Source of the DNA: Fodinibacter sp963747405
Lineage (GTDB): Bacteria > Actinomycetota > Actinomycetes > Actinomycetales > Dermatophilaceae
Assembly (NCBI GenBank): GCA_963747405.1
Contig: CAVVFG010000008.1
Span: 62,001-126,000 of the forward strand
DNA length: 64,000 nt
Reading direction: 5' to 3'
Shown one piece after another: positions 28,963 to 39,626 of the stretch. Under the pieces are notes generated by a model. The model did no database searches and was not told the origin of the DNA. It saw only the letters and a program-made list of their open reading frames with translations. The stretch's first letter is position 1. The number at the start of each line of letters is the position of its first letter. The position numbers were made by a program, and so were the translations under genes.

Positions 28963-29482
28963 GGCCTCGTGTCCTTCGTCCGTGGCTTGCGCCGTCCGCG
29001 TCCGACCTGTTCCCCGGGAGGGGAGCCGGTGCTGCGCTCCGTGTCGAGGGCTGTCTGCAGGATGAGCACGGCGGCGGCCTGGTCGACCACAGCGCGCTGC
29101 CGCCTGCCGGCGACCCCGCTCTCACGGAGCGTGCGGTGCGCATCGACACTGGTGAGTCGCTCGTCGACGAGACGGACCCAGACCGGCGCGATGCGCGCCG
29201 CCACCACGGCAGCATACTGGCGCGCCCGGGCCGCAGCGGGGCCTTCGTCCCCGGAGAGCGAACGGGGCAGCCCGACCACGACGCCGATCGCGGCGTGCTC
29301 GACCACCAGTGCGGCGATCGCCTCGACGTCGGCATCGCCCGGCGCGGGGTCGCCGCCGGCCGTGCGTGCCACGGTCGCGACCGGGGTCGCGAGGATGCCG
29401 TCGGGGTCGCTCACGGCGACCCCGACGCGCACCGAGCCCACGTCGACACCGAGGCGGGCACCGCGCTCACGGGGTCTCGGCA

Positions 29483-29483
<1 letters not shown>
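28959..29483 (-). CDS. ruvX: RuvX/YqgF family nuclease (putative pre-16S rRNA nuclease)
   Basis: 174-aa RNase H-like fold protein involved in 16S rRNA 5' maturation. GVDVGSVRVGVAVSD holds the first catalytic Asp, VVGLPRSLSG follows, VRLVDERLTSVDAH holds the Glu and the last Asp is in VVDQAAAVLILQ. The ATG at 29483 overlaps the alaS stop (TGATG); an upstream in-frame start would extend into alaS and is rejected. Confidence 0.94.
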
Positions 29484-32173
<2,690 letters not shown>

Positions 32174-32224
32174 GGGGAATCAGTCCTCGGGTGTTCGGTC
32201 TGCCACCGGGCACGGGCACGCGAC

Positions 32225-32230
32225 ATCGTA
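32225..32230 (-). promoter_or_regulatory. Candidate -10 box (TACGAT) for alaS
   Basis: TACGAT fits TANNNT, lies in the 122-bp gap between the small membrane-protein gene and alaS, and would give a leader of about 45 nt. No T-box-like structure is visible. Confidence 0.3.
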
Positions 32231-32295
32231 TGCCGGTCCGGGTCGGGGTCGGTCGGGTCAGGAGTGGGGTGCTGTCGGTGGGGGCGCCGCGGCCC

Positions 32296-32655
32296 CTACG
32301 GAGCTCGCTCGCCGGTGGGGTCGAGCAGCAGCGCTCGCGCCTCCTCGGGCGTGAGGGACCGACCAGGGTCGTCGGCGCCCAGCGCGGATGCCGGGCTCGC
32401 GGCGGCGCGCTCGCTGCTGCGGTCCCAGCCGGCATCCACGTCGAGGTCGGGGGTCTGCGCCCACGCGGCGTGCCGCGGGGCGCGGCTGGTCGCGTCGGTC
32501 TCGACCGCCACCTCGACGGCCCGGCGCAGCTCTGCCTCGCGACGGGCCGCGGCCTCGCGGTAGGTCGCCACGAAGCGCTGGGTGACCGGCAGCTTCCACA
32601 CGCCGTAGCCGACCCCGGCCGCGACGGCGGCCAGCAGCACGGTGCGGCGCCTCAC
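32296..32655 (-). CDS. Hypothetical protein with N-terminal membrane anchor
   Basis: 119 aa, not recognised. Residues about 5-20 (VLLAAVAAGVGYGVWK) form a short hydrophobic segment, followed by a charged helix (YREAAARREAELRRAVEVAV) and an Asp/Ser/Ala-rich tail. The GTG start overlaps the stop of the DUF948 gene (GTGA), so the two are translated together. Small anchored proteins of this kind often sit between the DUF948 gene and alaS in actinobacteria; function unknown. Confidence 0.75.
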   Translation of the reverse strand: MRRRTVLLAAVAAGVGYGVWKLPVTQRFVATYREAAARREAELRRAVEVAVETDATSRAPRHAAWAQTPDLDVDAGWDRSSERAAASPASALGADDPGRSLTPEEARALLLDPTGERAP

Positions 32656-33020
32656 GACGCGTCCTTGCCGCCGAGGCCACGCACCGCGGTGCGCACGCCG
32701 TAGCTGAACGCCGCCACCTTGATCAGCGGGGTGCCGATCGTCGCCGCGGTGAGCGAGGTGAGCGCCGACGCGTTGGTCGTCATCGTGGTCACCGAGCTGG
32801 TGATCGAGTCGACCCTGGTCAGCTGGTCGTTGGTGAGGCTGACGGTGTCGGTGAGGCCCTTGAGGGTCGGCTGCACGTTGTCGGTGGTGGTGCGCAGGCT
32901 CACGGTCGTCTCGTCGAGGATCTGGCCGGCCTTGCCGAGCAGCCCGCCGACCCGCACCACGAGGTACAGGAACGCGAGCGCGGCGATGAGAGCAGCGATC
33001 CCTCCGAGCGTCACGGTCAT
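32652..33020 (-). CDS. DUF948 domain-containing membrane protein
   Basis: 122 aa. One N-terminal membrane helix (GGIAALIAALAFLYLVVRVGGLL) followed by a Thr/Ser-rich amphipathic coiled region (ILDETTVSLRTTTDNVQPTLKGLTDTV) typical of DUF948 proteins. Role unknown; the family is found in Firmicutes and actinobacteria near alaS. Overlaps the next gene by 4 bp. Confidence 0.85.
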   Translation of the reverse strand: MTVTLGGIAALIAALAFLYLVVRVGGLLGKAGQILDETTVSLRTTTDNVQPTLKGLTDTVSLTNDQLTRVDSITSSVTTMTTNASALTSLTAATIGTPLIKVAAFSYGVRTAVRGLGGKDAS

Positions 33021-33069
33021 GCGGGCGAGCCTAGCGTCAGGGCGGCGGTCGATCGCGCGGGTTACCTCC

Positions 33070-34461
33070 TCAGCCGCGACCCAGCCGCCCCCTGAGCCAG
33101 GTCCACCGCTCCTGCAGGCGCGCCTCGAAGCCGCGGTCGGTCGGGCGGTAGTAGTCGGTACTGCCGGCAAGGTCGTCGGGCAGGTACTGCTGGGCGGCGA
33201 CGGCATCGGGCTCGTCGTGGGCGTAGACGTAGCCCTTGCCGTGCCCGAGGCGGGCGGCGCCCGCGTAGCCGCTGCCGCGCAGGTGGGCCGGCACCGGGCC
33301 GCCCCTGCCGGCCCGCACGTCGGCGATCGCCTCGTTGATGCCGGTGTAGGCCGCGTTGGACTTGGGCGCCAGCGCGTTGTGCACGACGGCCTGGGCCAGG
33401 ATGATCCGGGCCTCCGGCATCCCGATCTGGGCGACCGCGTGCAGGGCGGCCACGGCGGTCTGCAGCGCGGTGGGGTCGGCGAGCCCGACGTCCTCGGAGG
33501 CGGCGATGACCACCCGCCGCGCGATGAAGCGGGGGTCCTCCCCCGCCTCGAGCATCCGCGCGAGGTAGTGCAGGGCGGCGTCGACGTCGGAGCCGCGCAT
33601 CGACTTGATGAGGGCCGACGCGACGTCGTAGTGCTGGTCGCCGGCGCGGTCGTAGCGCACCGCGGCCTGCGCGACGGCCTGCTCGCTCTGCGCCAGGGTG
33701 ATCGGCACGGCATCCGGCCGGTCGACCCCGGGGGCGACGGCGTCGTCGGCCACTCCCGCCGCGGCCTCCAGGAAGGTGAGCGCCCGTCGGGCGTCACCGC
33801 CGGCGAGTCGCACGAGGTGGTCGCGGGCGTCGTCGTCGAGGGCGTAGGCGCCGTCGAGGCCGCGCGGGTCGGTGACGGCCGCGGTGACCACGTCGGCGAC
33901 GTCGTCGTCGGTGAGCGGCTGGAGCGTGATCAGCATCGAGCGGCTGAGCAACGGTGCGATGACCGAGAACGACGGGTTCTCGGTGGTGGCGGCGACGAGC
34001 ACGACCTGGCGGTTCTCGACGCCCGGCAGCAGGGCGTCCTGCTGGGCCTTGGTGAACCGGTGGATCTCGTCGAGGAAGAGCACCGTCTGCCGGCCGTACA
34101 TGTCGCGGGCCCGGTTGGCGTGCTCCATGACGGCGCGCACGTCCTTGACCCCGGCGGTCACCGCCGACAGCTCGACGAACTCGCGGTCGGCCGCGGTGGC
34201 CACGAGGTGGGCCAGGGTCGTCTTGCCGGTGCCGGGCGGCCCCCAGAGGATGGCCGAGATCGGGCCGGCCGCTCCCCCGCTGCCCTCGATGAGCCGGCGC
34301 AGCGGGCTGCCGGGGCGCAGCACGTCGCCCTGGCCGCGCACCTCGTCGACGCTCCGCGGGCGCATCCGCACCGCGAGCGGGGGCAGCGAGGCCGCGCCGC
34401 CGCCTCCGCCGTCACCTGCCGAGGCGGCCGCGCCGAACAGGTCGGTGTCGTCGAGGCCCAC
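33070..34461 (-). CDS. rarA: Replication-associated recombination protein RarA (MgsA)
   Basis: 463-aa clamp-loader-like AAA+ ATPase acting at stalled forks. Walker A GPPGTGKTT and Walker B FLDEIHRF are intact, with sensor 1 AATTENPSF and the C-terminal tetramerisation domain (SALIKSMRGSDVDAALHYLARML). Start taken as GTG at 34461, giving a short N-terminus (GLDDTDLFG); a TAGCCT hexamer ends 7 nt upstream, which would again fit a leaderless transcript. Confidence 0.94.
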   Translation of the reverse strand: MGLDDTDLFGAAASAGDGGGGGAASLPPLAVRMRPRSVDEVRGQGDVLRPGSPLRRLIEGSGGAAGPISAILWGPPGTGKTTLAHLVATAADREFVELSAVTAGVKDVRAVMEHANRARDMYGRQTVLFLDEIHRFTKAQQDALLPGVENRQVVLVAATTENPSFSVIAPLLSRSMLITLQPLTDDDVADVVTAAVTDPRGLDGAYALDDDARDHLVRLAGGDARRALTFLEAAAGVADDAVAPGVDRPDAVPITLAQSEQAVAQAAVRYDRAGDQHYDVASALIKSMRGSDVDAALHYLARMLEAGEDPRFIARRVVIAASEDVGLADPTALQTAVAALHAVAQIGMPEARIILAQAVVHNALAPKSNAAYTGINEAIADVRAGRGGPVPAHLRGSGYAGAARLGHGKGYVYAHDEPDAVAAQQYLPDDLAGSTDYYRPTDRGFEARLQERWTWLRGRLGRG

Positions 34462-34501
34462 GCCGGCGAGGCTATCCCGCCCGAGCGGCGCCCCCGACGG
34501 T

Positions 34502-34549
34502 GAACGTGGGTGAAGATCACCGTCCGGGCGACGGCTTTCACCCACGTTC
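34502..34549. repeat. Palindromic repeat, copy 2 of 2
   Basis: GAACGTGGGTGAA at 34502-34514 pairs perfectly with its complement at 34537-34549 (13 bp), with an inner CCGTC/GACGG stem at 34520-34534. Related to 19741-19789. It lies between the DinB-like gene and rarA, both on the minus strand. Confidence 0.7.
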
Positions 34550-34565
34550 GCGAGTACCGGCGAGG

Positions 34566-35087
34566 TCAGAAGTAGCCGGTCTCGCCGTCGACCAGCTCGC
34601 GGATCAGGTCGAGGTGCCCGGCGTGCCGGGCGGTCTCCTCGAGCATGTGCAGCAGGATCCAGCGCAGCGATGCCGTGCCGACCGCGTGCAGGGCGGTGCT
34701 GCCCGCCGCGTCCAGGGAGCGGGCGGCGATGGCGGCGTCGGAGCGGGCGCACTCGTCGTCGTACTCCTGCAGCAGGGTCGCCAGCGGGATGCCGTCGACG
34801 AGGAACTCGGAGTCCTCGACGTCGTCGGCCAGCGGTCCGTAGCCGCGTCCGACGCCGGGCTGGCCGAGCAGCACCTCACGGAACCACAGCTCCTCGCACC
34901 AGCGCAGGTGCGACACGATGCCGGCGACGGTCATCAGCGGCGAGCTCGGCACCATCACCCGGTGGGCGTCATCGTCGGAGAGCCCCTCGCACTTCAGGCG
35001 CACGATGCCGCGCTGCAGGTCGAACCACCCGAGCAGCTGGGTGCGCTCGTCGGCGGTGCGGTCTGGTCGGACTCTGGTGGCGCTCAT
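34566..35087 (-). CDS. DinB-like (DUF664) family protein
   Basis: 173 aa, four-helix-bundle family with a His3 metal site: the first His is in VSHLRWCEELWF and the other two in LLHMLEETARHAGHLDLIRE. Many actinobacterial members are thiol-dependent S-transferases that use mycothiol; that activity is an inference here. The ATG at 35087 is chosen over one 18 nt upstream. Divergent from the MMPL transporter gene. Confidence 0.88.
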   Translation of the reverse strand: MSATRVRPDRTADERTQLLGWFDLQRGIVRLKCEGLSDDDAHRVMVPSSPLMTVAGIVSHLRWCEELWFREVLLGQPGVGRGYGPLADDVEDSEFLVDGIPLATLLQEYDDECARSDAAIAARSLDAAGSTALHAVGTASLRWILLHMLEETARHAGHLDLIRELVDGETGYF

Positions 35088-35149
35088 CGCACCACCGTGG
35101 CACACGAGGGGCCGTCGGCAGCGGAACCGGCCTCTGGCACGCTGGCCCC

Positions 35150-37354
35150 ATGAGCGAGAGCGGCCACCGGCACGGCGCCCTCCTGCGCCGCTGGGGGGCG
35201 GTGGTCGCCCGCCGGGCCCGGGTCGTGGTCGTCGGGTGGGCGGTGCTGGTCATGGCCGGGTTCGCGGTCGCGCTGGGTGCGTTCGGCACGCCGAGCCTGT
35301 TCGACCGGCTCGACAGCGGCGAGATCGTCGTCGACGGCGAGAACCAGGCCGGCCGCGACCTGCTCGCGACCGGTGGCGGCAGCGGCTTCAGCACCTACAC
35401 GCAGACCCTCACCGGCGTCGACCTCGCCGACCCGGCGGTCGCCGCCGCCGCGGCCGCCGCGGTCCGCGACCTCACCGCGGTCGAGCACGTGGAGTCGGCC
35501 GTCAACCCGTTCGTCGTGCCGGACGGCCCGACCAGCCCGCAGGCGTTGCGCTTCACGCTCGACGGCGACCCGGCATCCGGCGGTTTCGCGACCGTGGTCA
35601 CCTTCGACGCCGACAACACCGCCGAGCAGGAGGCCAGCGCCACCGAGCAGGTCGACGGAGCCCTCGACCGGCTGGCGGAGCAGACCGGCGCCACCGGCGA
35701 CCAGCGCGGCGGCCTGCGCAGCCTGGTCGACCGGATCATCGCCCAGGTCAAGGCCGACGGCCAGCGCGGCGAGGGCATCGCCTTGCCGGTGAGCTTCGCC
35801 GTCATGATCGTCGTGTTCGGCGGCTTCCTCGCCGCGGGCTTCCCGGTGCTGGGCGCCATCGCCTCGATCGCCGGCGCGCTGGTGTCGCTGCTCGGGTTCT
35901 CCTACCTGATCGACCTCGACGCCACCGTGGTCAACGTGGTCACCGTGCTCGGGCTCGGGCTGTGCATCGACTACGGCCTGCTCGTCGTATCCCGCTTCCG
36001 GGAGGAGCTGCGCGCCATGCTGCAGGGCGCGCCCGTCAGCGAGCTCACCCGCGAGCAGGTGGTCGAGGCCACCGCCACCACGATGCACCGGGCCGGCCGC
36101 ACGGTCGTGTTCTCGGCGCTCACCGTGGCCATCTCGCTGGCGGGGCTCGCCGTGCTGCAGATCCAGTTCATCCGGGCGGTCAGTGCGGCCGGCGTCTCGG
36201 TCGTGCTCGTCGCGCTGGCCGTCGCGCTCACGCTCATCCCGGCCCTGTGCGCCCTCGGGGCGCGCCGGCTGCTGCGCCGCGGCACCGAGAGCGCCGGCGA
36301 CACCGGCGTCTTCTCGCGCCTCGCCGAGGTGGTGCACCGGATGCCGTGGGCTGTCATCACCGCCGTCGCCGGGCTGCTGGTGGTGCTCGCCGTGCCGGCG
36401 CTGCGGATGGAGCTGACCTCCTCGGGCCCCGAGCTGCTGCCGAAGGGCACGCCCGAGCGCACCTTCTACGAGGACTTCCGCGAGGGCTACCCGCTGCTGG
36501 CCGGGGCCGAGGTGCTGCTCGTCACCACCGCCCCGGCCGCCGAGGTCGAGGCCTGGGCCAGGACGGCCGACGACCGTCCGGGCGTGCAGTCGGTCGACCC
36601 GGTCAACCGGCTCGACAACGGCGTCACCACGGTCGGCTTCCAGACCGGGGACAACGGCACCGGCGAGGCCTCGCGCGCCCTGGTCGACTCGTTGCGCACC
36701 GACCGCGCTCCCTTCGACGCCAAGGTCGTGGGGCAGGCGTCGGGCATCGTCGACTTCCGGGCGACCGTGGCCGAGCGGGCCCTGTGGGCGATCGGCCTGG
36801 TCGTGCTCGCCACCTTGGTGCTGCTGTTCCTGATGACCGGCTCGGTCGTCATCCCGGTCAAGGCCCTGGTGATGAACGTTCTCTCGCTGGGGGCGGCACT
36901 GGGCGTCACGGTGTGGATCTTCGAGGACGGCCACCTCGAGAACCTGCTGCGGTTCACCTCGGCCGGCGCCGTCGAGAACACCATCCCGCTCCTCGTGCTC
37001 GCGTTCGGCTTCGGGCTGTCGATGGACTACGAGGTCTTCCTCCTCTCGCGCATCGTCGAGCTGCACGAGCAGGGCCACGACACCCGCGAGGCCGTGACCC
37101 TGGGCCTGCAGCGGTCGGGCCGGATCATCACCTCGGCCGCCCTGCTCATGGTCATCGTGTTCGCCGGCTTCGCCGCCGGCGACCTGCTGGTGATGAAGGA
37201 GATGGGCACGGCACTGGTGCTCGCGATCATCATCGACGCGACGCTGGTGCGGATGCTGCTGGTGCCCGCCACGATGTCGGTGCTCGGCTCGGTGAACTGG
37301 TGGGCCCCCACCCCGCTGCGCCGCCTGCACGAACGCTGGGGCATCACCGAATGA
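35150..37354 (+). CDS. MMPL/RND family membrane transporter
   Basis: 734 aa. Topology is the RND pattern: membrane helix 1 (VVVVGWAVLVMAGFAVALGAF, about 24-44), a large extracytoplasmic loop, five helices, then a second half repeating the arrangement. The proton-relay region GLCIDYGLLVVSRFREEL (first half) and FGLSMDYEVFLLSR (second half) match MMPL signatures. Substrates in this family are lipids or drugs; here unknown. The stop overlaps the start of the next gene (ATGA). Confidence 0.93.
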   Translation: MSESGHRHGALLRRWGAVVARRARVVVVGWAVLVMAGFAVALGAFGTPSLFDRLDSGEIVVDGENQAGRDLLATGGGSGFSTYTQTLTGVDLADPAVAAAAAAAVRDLTAVEHVESAVNPFVVPDGPTSPQALRFTLDGDPASGGFATVVTFDADNTAEQEASATEQVDGALDRLAEQTGATGDQRGGLRSLVDRIIAQVKADGQRGEGIALPVSFAVMIVVFGGFLAAGFPVLGAIASIAGALVSLLGFSYLIDLDATVVNVVTVLGLGLCIDYGLLVVSRFREELRAMLQGAPVSELTREQVVEATATTMHRAGRTVVFSALTVAISLAGLAVLQIQFIRAVSAAGVSVVLVALAVALTLIPALCALGARRLLRRGTESAGDTGVFSRLAEVVHRMPWAVITAVAGLLVVLAVPALRMELTSSGPELLPKGTPERTFYEDFREGYPLLAGAEVLLVTTAPAAEVEAWARTADDRPGVQSVDPVNRLDNGVTTVGFQTGDNGTGEASRALVDSLRTDRAPFDAKVVGQASGIVDFRATVAERALWAIGLVVLATLVLLFLMTGSVVIPVKALVMNVLSLGAALGVTVWIFEDGHLENLLRFTSAGAVENTIPLLVLAFGFGLSMDYEVFLLSRIVELHEQGHDTREAVTLGLQRSGRIITSAALLMVIVFAGFAAGDLLVMKEMGTALVLAIIIDATLVRMLLVPATMSVLGSVNWWAPTPLRRLHERWGITE

Positions 37355-38124
37355 GCGCAGTTCGCTTGCTGCAGAACGCAGCCCAGCTCGTCGACGCCAC
37401 GAAGGGCCACCCGGTCACCGTCCTCGACGTCGGGGCCGGGTTCGTCCCCCCGGCGTACGCCGTGGGCTCGGCACCCGACGGAGCAGTCGCCTTCCACCGC
37501 CGCTCCGACCACGGGGTGCCGGGGTCCGCCGCGCTCGGCACGGCATCCGGGCTGGCAACCCTGCTCGACGACCCGGCCGTGCGCCGCTGGGTCACCGGCG
37601 GCGGCAACCGGCACCTCAGCGTTGCGCGAGGCCTGATGCCGGTGGTCGCGCAGCGCCTCGACCTCGGCAGCCGCGGCGGCGAGTGGGACTGGATGTGGAC
37701 CCGCACCGCGCCCCCGGTGCTGTGCGGCGAGGAGCAGGTCGAGGCGCTCGACCCGGCGTGTCGCGACGAGGCGGAGCAGTTCCTGGCCGAGCACAGCCCC
37801 CGCACCCACGGCCAACCCTTCGCCCGACCGGGGCAGCGCTGGGTGGCCGTCCGCGACAGCGAGACCGAGGCGCTGGTCGCCACCGGCAGCAGCGAGCCGA
37901 GCGCCGCCGGAACGCCCACGCTGGCCGGCATCGCCACCGCGACCGAGCGCCGCGGGGAGGGATGGGGGGCGGCCGTCACCGCGCACCTGACCCGGCTGGC
38001 GGTGGCCGAGGCAGGCGCCTGCGCGCTGGGCATGTTCGCCGACAACGACGTCGCTCGCCGGCTCTACCACCGGCTCGGGTTCACGACCGGGATGCAGTGG
38101 ACCTCGCGCTGGTTCGACACCTGA
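37351..38124 (+). CDS. GNAT family N-acetyltransferase
   Basis: 257 aa with an N-terminal region not assignable and a C-terminal GNAT domain: motif A ATATERRGEGWGAAVTAHLTRLA and motif B GMFADNDVARRLYHRLGF. It is translationally coupled to the MMPL transporter by ATGA, so it may modify the transported compound or the transporter system, but that is guesswork. Confidence 0.87.
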   Translation: MSAVRLLQNAAQLVDATKGHPVTVLDVGAGFVPPAYAVGSAPDGAVAFHRRSDHGVPGSAALGTASGLATLLDDPAVRRWVTGGGNRHLSVARGLMPVVAQRLDLGSRGGEWDWMWTRTAPPVLCGEEQVEALDPACRDEAEQFLAEHSPRTHGQPFARPGQRWVAVRDSETEALVATGSSEPSAAGTPTLAGIATATERRGEGWGAAVTAHLTRLAVAEAGACALGMFADNDVARRLYHRLGFTTGMQWTSRWFDT

Positions 38125-38171
38125 CCTGTGCCTAGGGTGAGAGCACCTGTACCCGACGCGAAAGGCCGACG

Positions 38172-38996
38172 ATGTCCACGATCAGCAACGGTCCGGTGAA
38201 CCTCCACGTGGAGGACAGCGGCGGCGACGGCCGCCCCGTCGTCCTCGTCCACGGCTGGCCGCTCAGCGGCGCCTCCTGGTCGGGCCAGGTGCCGGCCCTC
38301 ACCGGTGCCGGCTACCGCGTGGTCACCTACGACCGCCGCGGCTTCGGGCAGAGCGACAAGCCGGGCGACGCCTCGACCTACGACTACGACACGCTCACCG
38401 GCGACCTGGCGGCCGTGGTCGACGGGCTCGACCTGCGCGACCTCACCCTGGTCGGCTTCTCGATGGGTGGCGGCGAGGTGGCGCGCTACCTCGGCACCCA
38501 CGGCTCCGACCGGGTGCACAGCGCGGTGTTCGCCGCCGCCATCCCGCCCTGCCTCGCGCTCGACGACGCCCACCCCGACGGCGCGCTCGACGACGAGACG
38601 GTGGGCGGCATGCAGGCCGCTCTCGAGGCCGACCCGCCCGGCTTCCTCGAGGGGTTCACCCGCAACTTCTTCAGTGCCGACGGCGTGCTCGAGGTCAGCG
38701 AGGCGCAGGTGCAGGAGTCGCTCGGCCTGGCCCTGCAGGCCGACGTGCACGCCGCCCGCGAGTGCATCCGCTCGTGGACCACCGACTTCACCGGCGACCT
38801 GGCGTCGGTCACCGTGCCGACGCTGGTCGTCCACGGCGACTCCGACGGCATCGTGCCCCTCGAGAAGTCCGGGCAGCGCACCGCGGCGCAGGTGGCGGGC
38901 AGCGAGCTGCACGTGGTCGAGGGCGGCCCGCACGGCATCAACGCCTCGCACACCGAGGAGTTCAACCGCGTGCTGCTGGCCTTCCTCGAGCGCTAG
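38172..38996 (+). CDS. Alpha/beta hydrolase (non-haem chloroperoxidase/esterase-like)
   Basis: 274 aa. HGWPLSG gives the oxyanion region, the nucleophile is Ser97 in GFSMGG, the acid is in VVHGDSDGIVP (about residue 225) and the base is in GGPHGIN (about 254). The YDRRGFGQSDKP stretch is typical of cofactor-free perhydrolases and esterases. GAAAGG lies 8 nt before the ATG. Its TAG overlaps the stop codon of the convergent HAD gene. Confidence 0.92.
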   Translation: MSTISNGPVNLHVEDSGGDGRPVVLVHGWPLSGASWSGQVPALTGAGYRVVTYDRRGFGQSDKPGDASTYDYDTLTGDLAAVVDGLDLRDLTLVGFSMGGGEVARYLGTHGSDRVHSAVFAAAIPPCLALDDAHPDGALDDETVGGMQAALEADPPGFLEGFTRNFFSADGVLEVSEAQVQESLGLALQADVHAARECIRSWTTDFTGDLASVTVPTLVVHGDSDGIVPLEKSGQRTAAQVAGSELHVVEGGPHGINASHTEEFNRVLLAFLER

Positions 38997-39619
38997 GCCG
39001 TCGGCGCGTCACCGACGAGGGCGCGCACCTCGGCCCGCAGGCCGGGCGCGCCGCTCGCGGGGTCGTGGCGTACCGCCCGCAGGCCGGCTGCCCGCGCCCC
39101 TTCGACGTTGGCAGGGCTGTCGTCGACGAGCCCCACCTGGGCACCGCGGAGCCCGAGGTCGGCGAGCGCGTGGCCGAAGAAGGCAGCGTCGGGCTTCACC
39201 GTGCCCACCTCGCACGAGTAGTAGACGGCGTCGAAGTGCTCGTCCAGCCGCAGGGTGTCACGCATCCATTCCCGCCGGACGTCATGCTGGTTGGTGGCGA
39301 GGGCGCACGACACCCCGCTCGCCCGCAGCCCGTCGACGAGCCGTAGGGCGTCGGGGTCGACGACGGCCTGTGTCCACAGGGACAGCAGGTCCTCGACGTG
39401 GACGGCCGCCCGCGGCCAGGCCCGCAGCATCGTTCGGAGGGCATCGCGCAGCGGCACCTCTCCCCGCAGGGCCGGTCCCTCCGCGGTCAGCACGGCGTCG
39501 GCTAACTCGGGGCCGGCCACGGCGTCGAGGTCAGCGCGCCAGCCGGCGGGGCCGTGCTGCAGGACGCCGTCGGCGTCCCACAGCACGGCCCGCACGGCGG
39601 TCGCGGACGCGGTCTGCAC
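38993..39619 (-). CDS. HAD family phosphatase
   Basis: 208 aa. Motif I is WDADGVL (Asp15, Asp17), motif II lies in ALATNQ, motif III is the Lys in GTVKPDAAFF, and motif IV is GLVDDSPANVEGAR. Sugar-phosphate or nucleotide phosphatase activity is likely; substrate unknown. GTG start, 7 bp after the aspS stop, so it may be co-transcribed with aspS. Confidence 0.9.
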   Translation of the reverse strand: MQTASATAVRAVLWDADGVLQHGPAGWRADLDAVAGPELADAVLTAEGPALRGEVPLRDALRTMLRAWPRAAVHVEDLLSLWTQAVVDPDALRLVDGLRASGVSCALATNQHDVRREWMRDTLRLDEHFDAVYYSCEVGTVKPDAAFFGHALADLGLRGAQVGLVDDSPANVEGARAAGLRAVRHDPASGAPGLRAEVRALVGDAPTA

Positions 39620-39626
39620 CGGTGGG

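Noticed and set aside
32174..32295. T-box riboswitch before alaS
   Set aside because: The gap is too short and has no terminator/antiterminator; T-boxes in actinobacteria are mainly on ileS.
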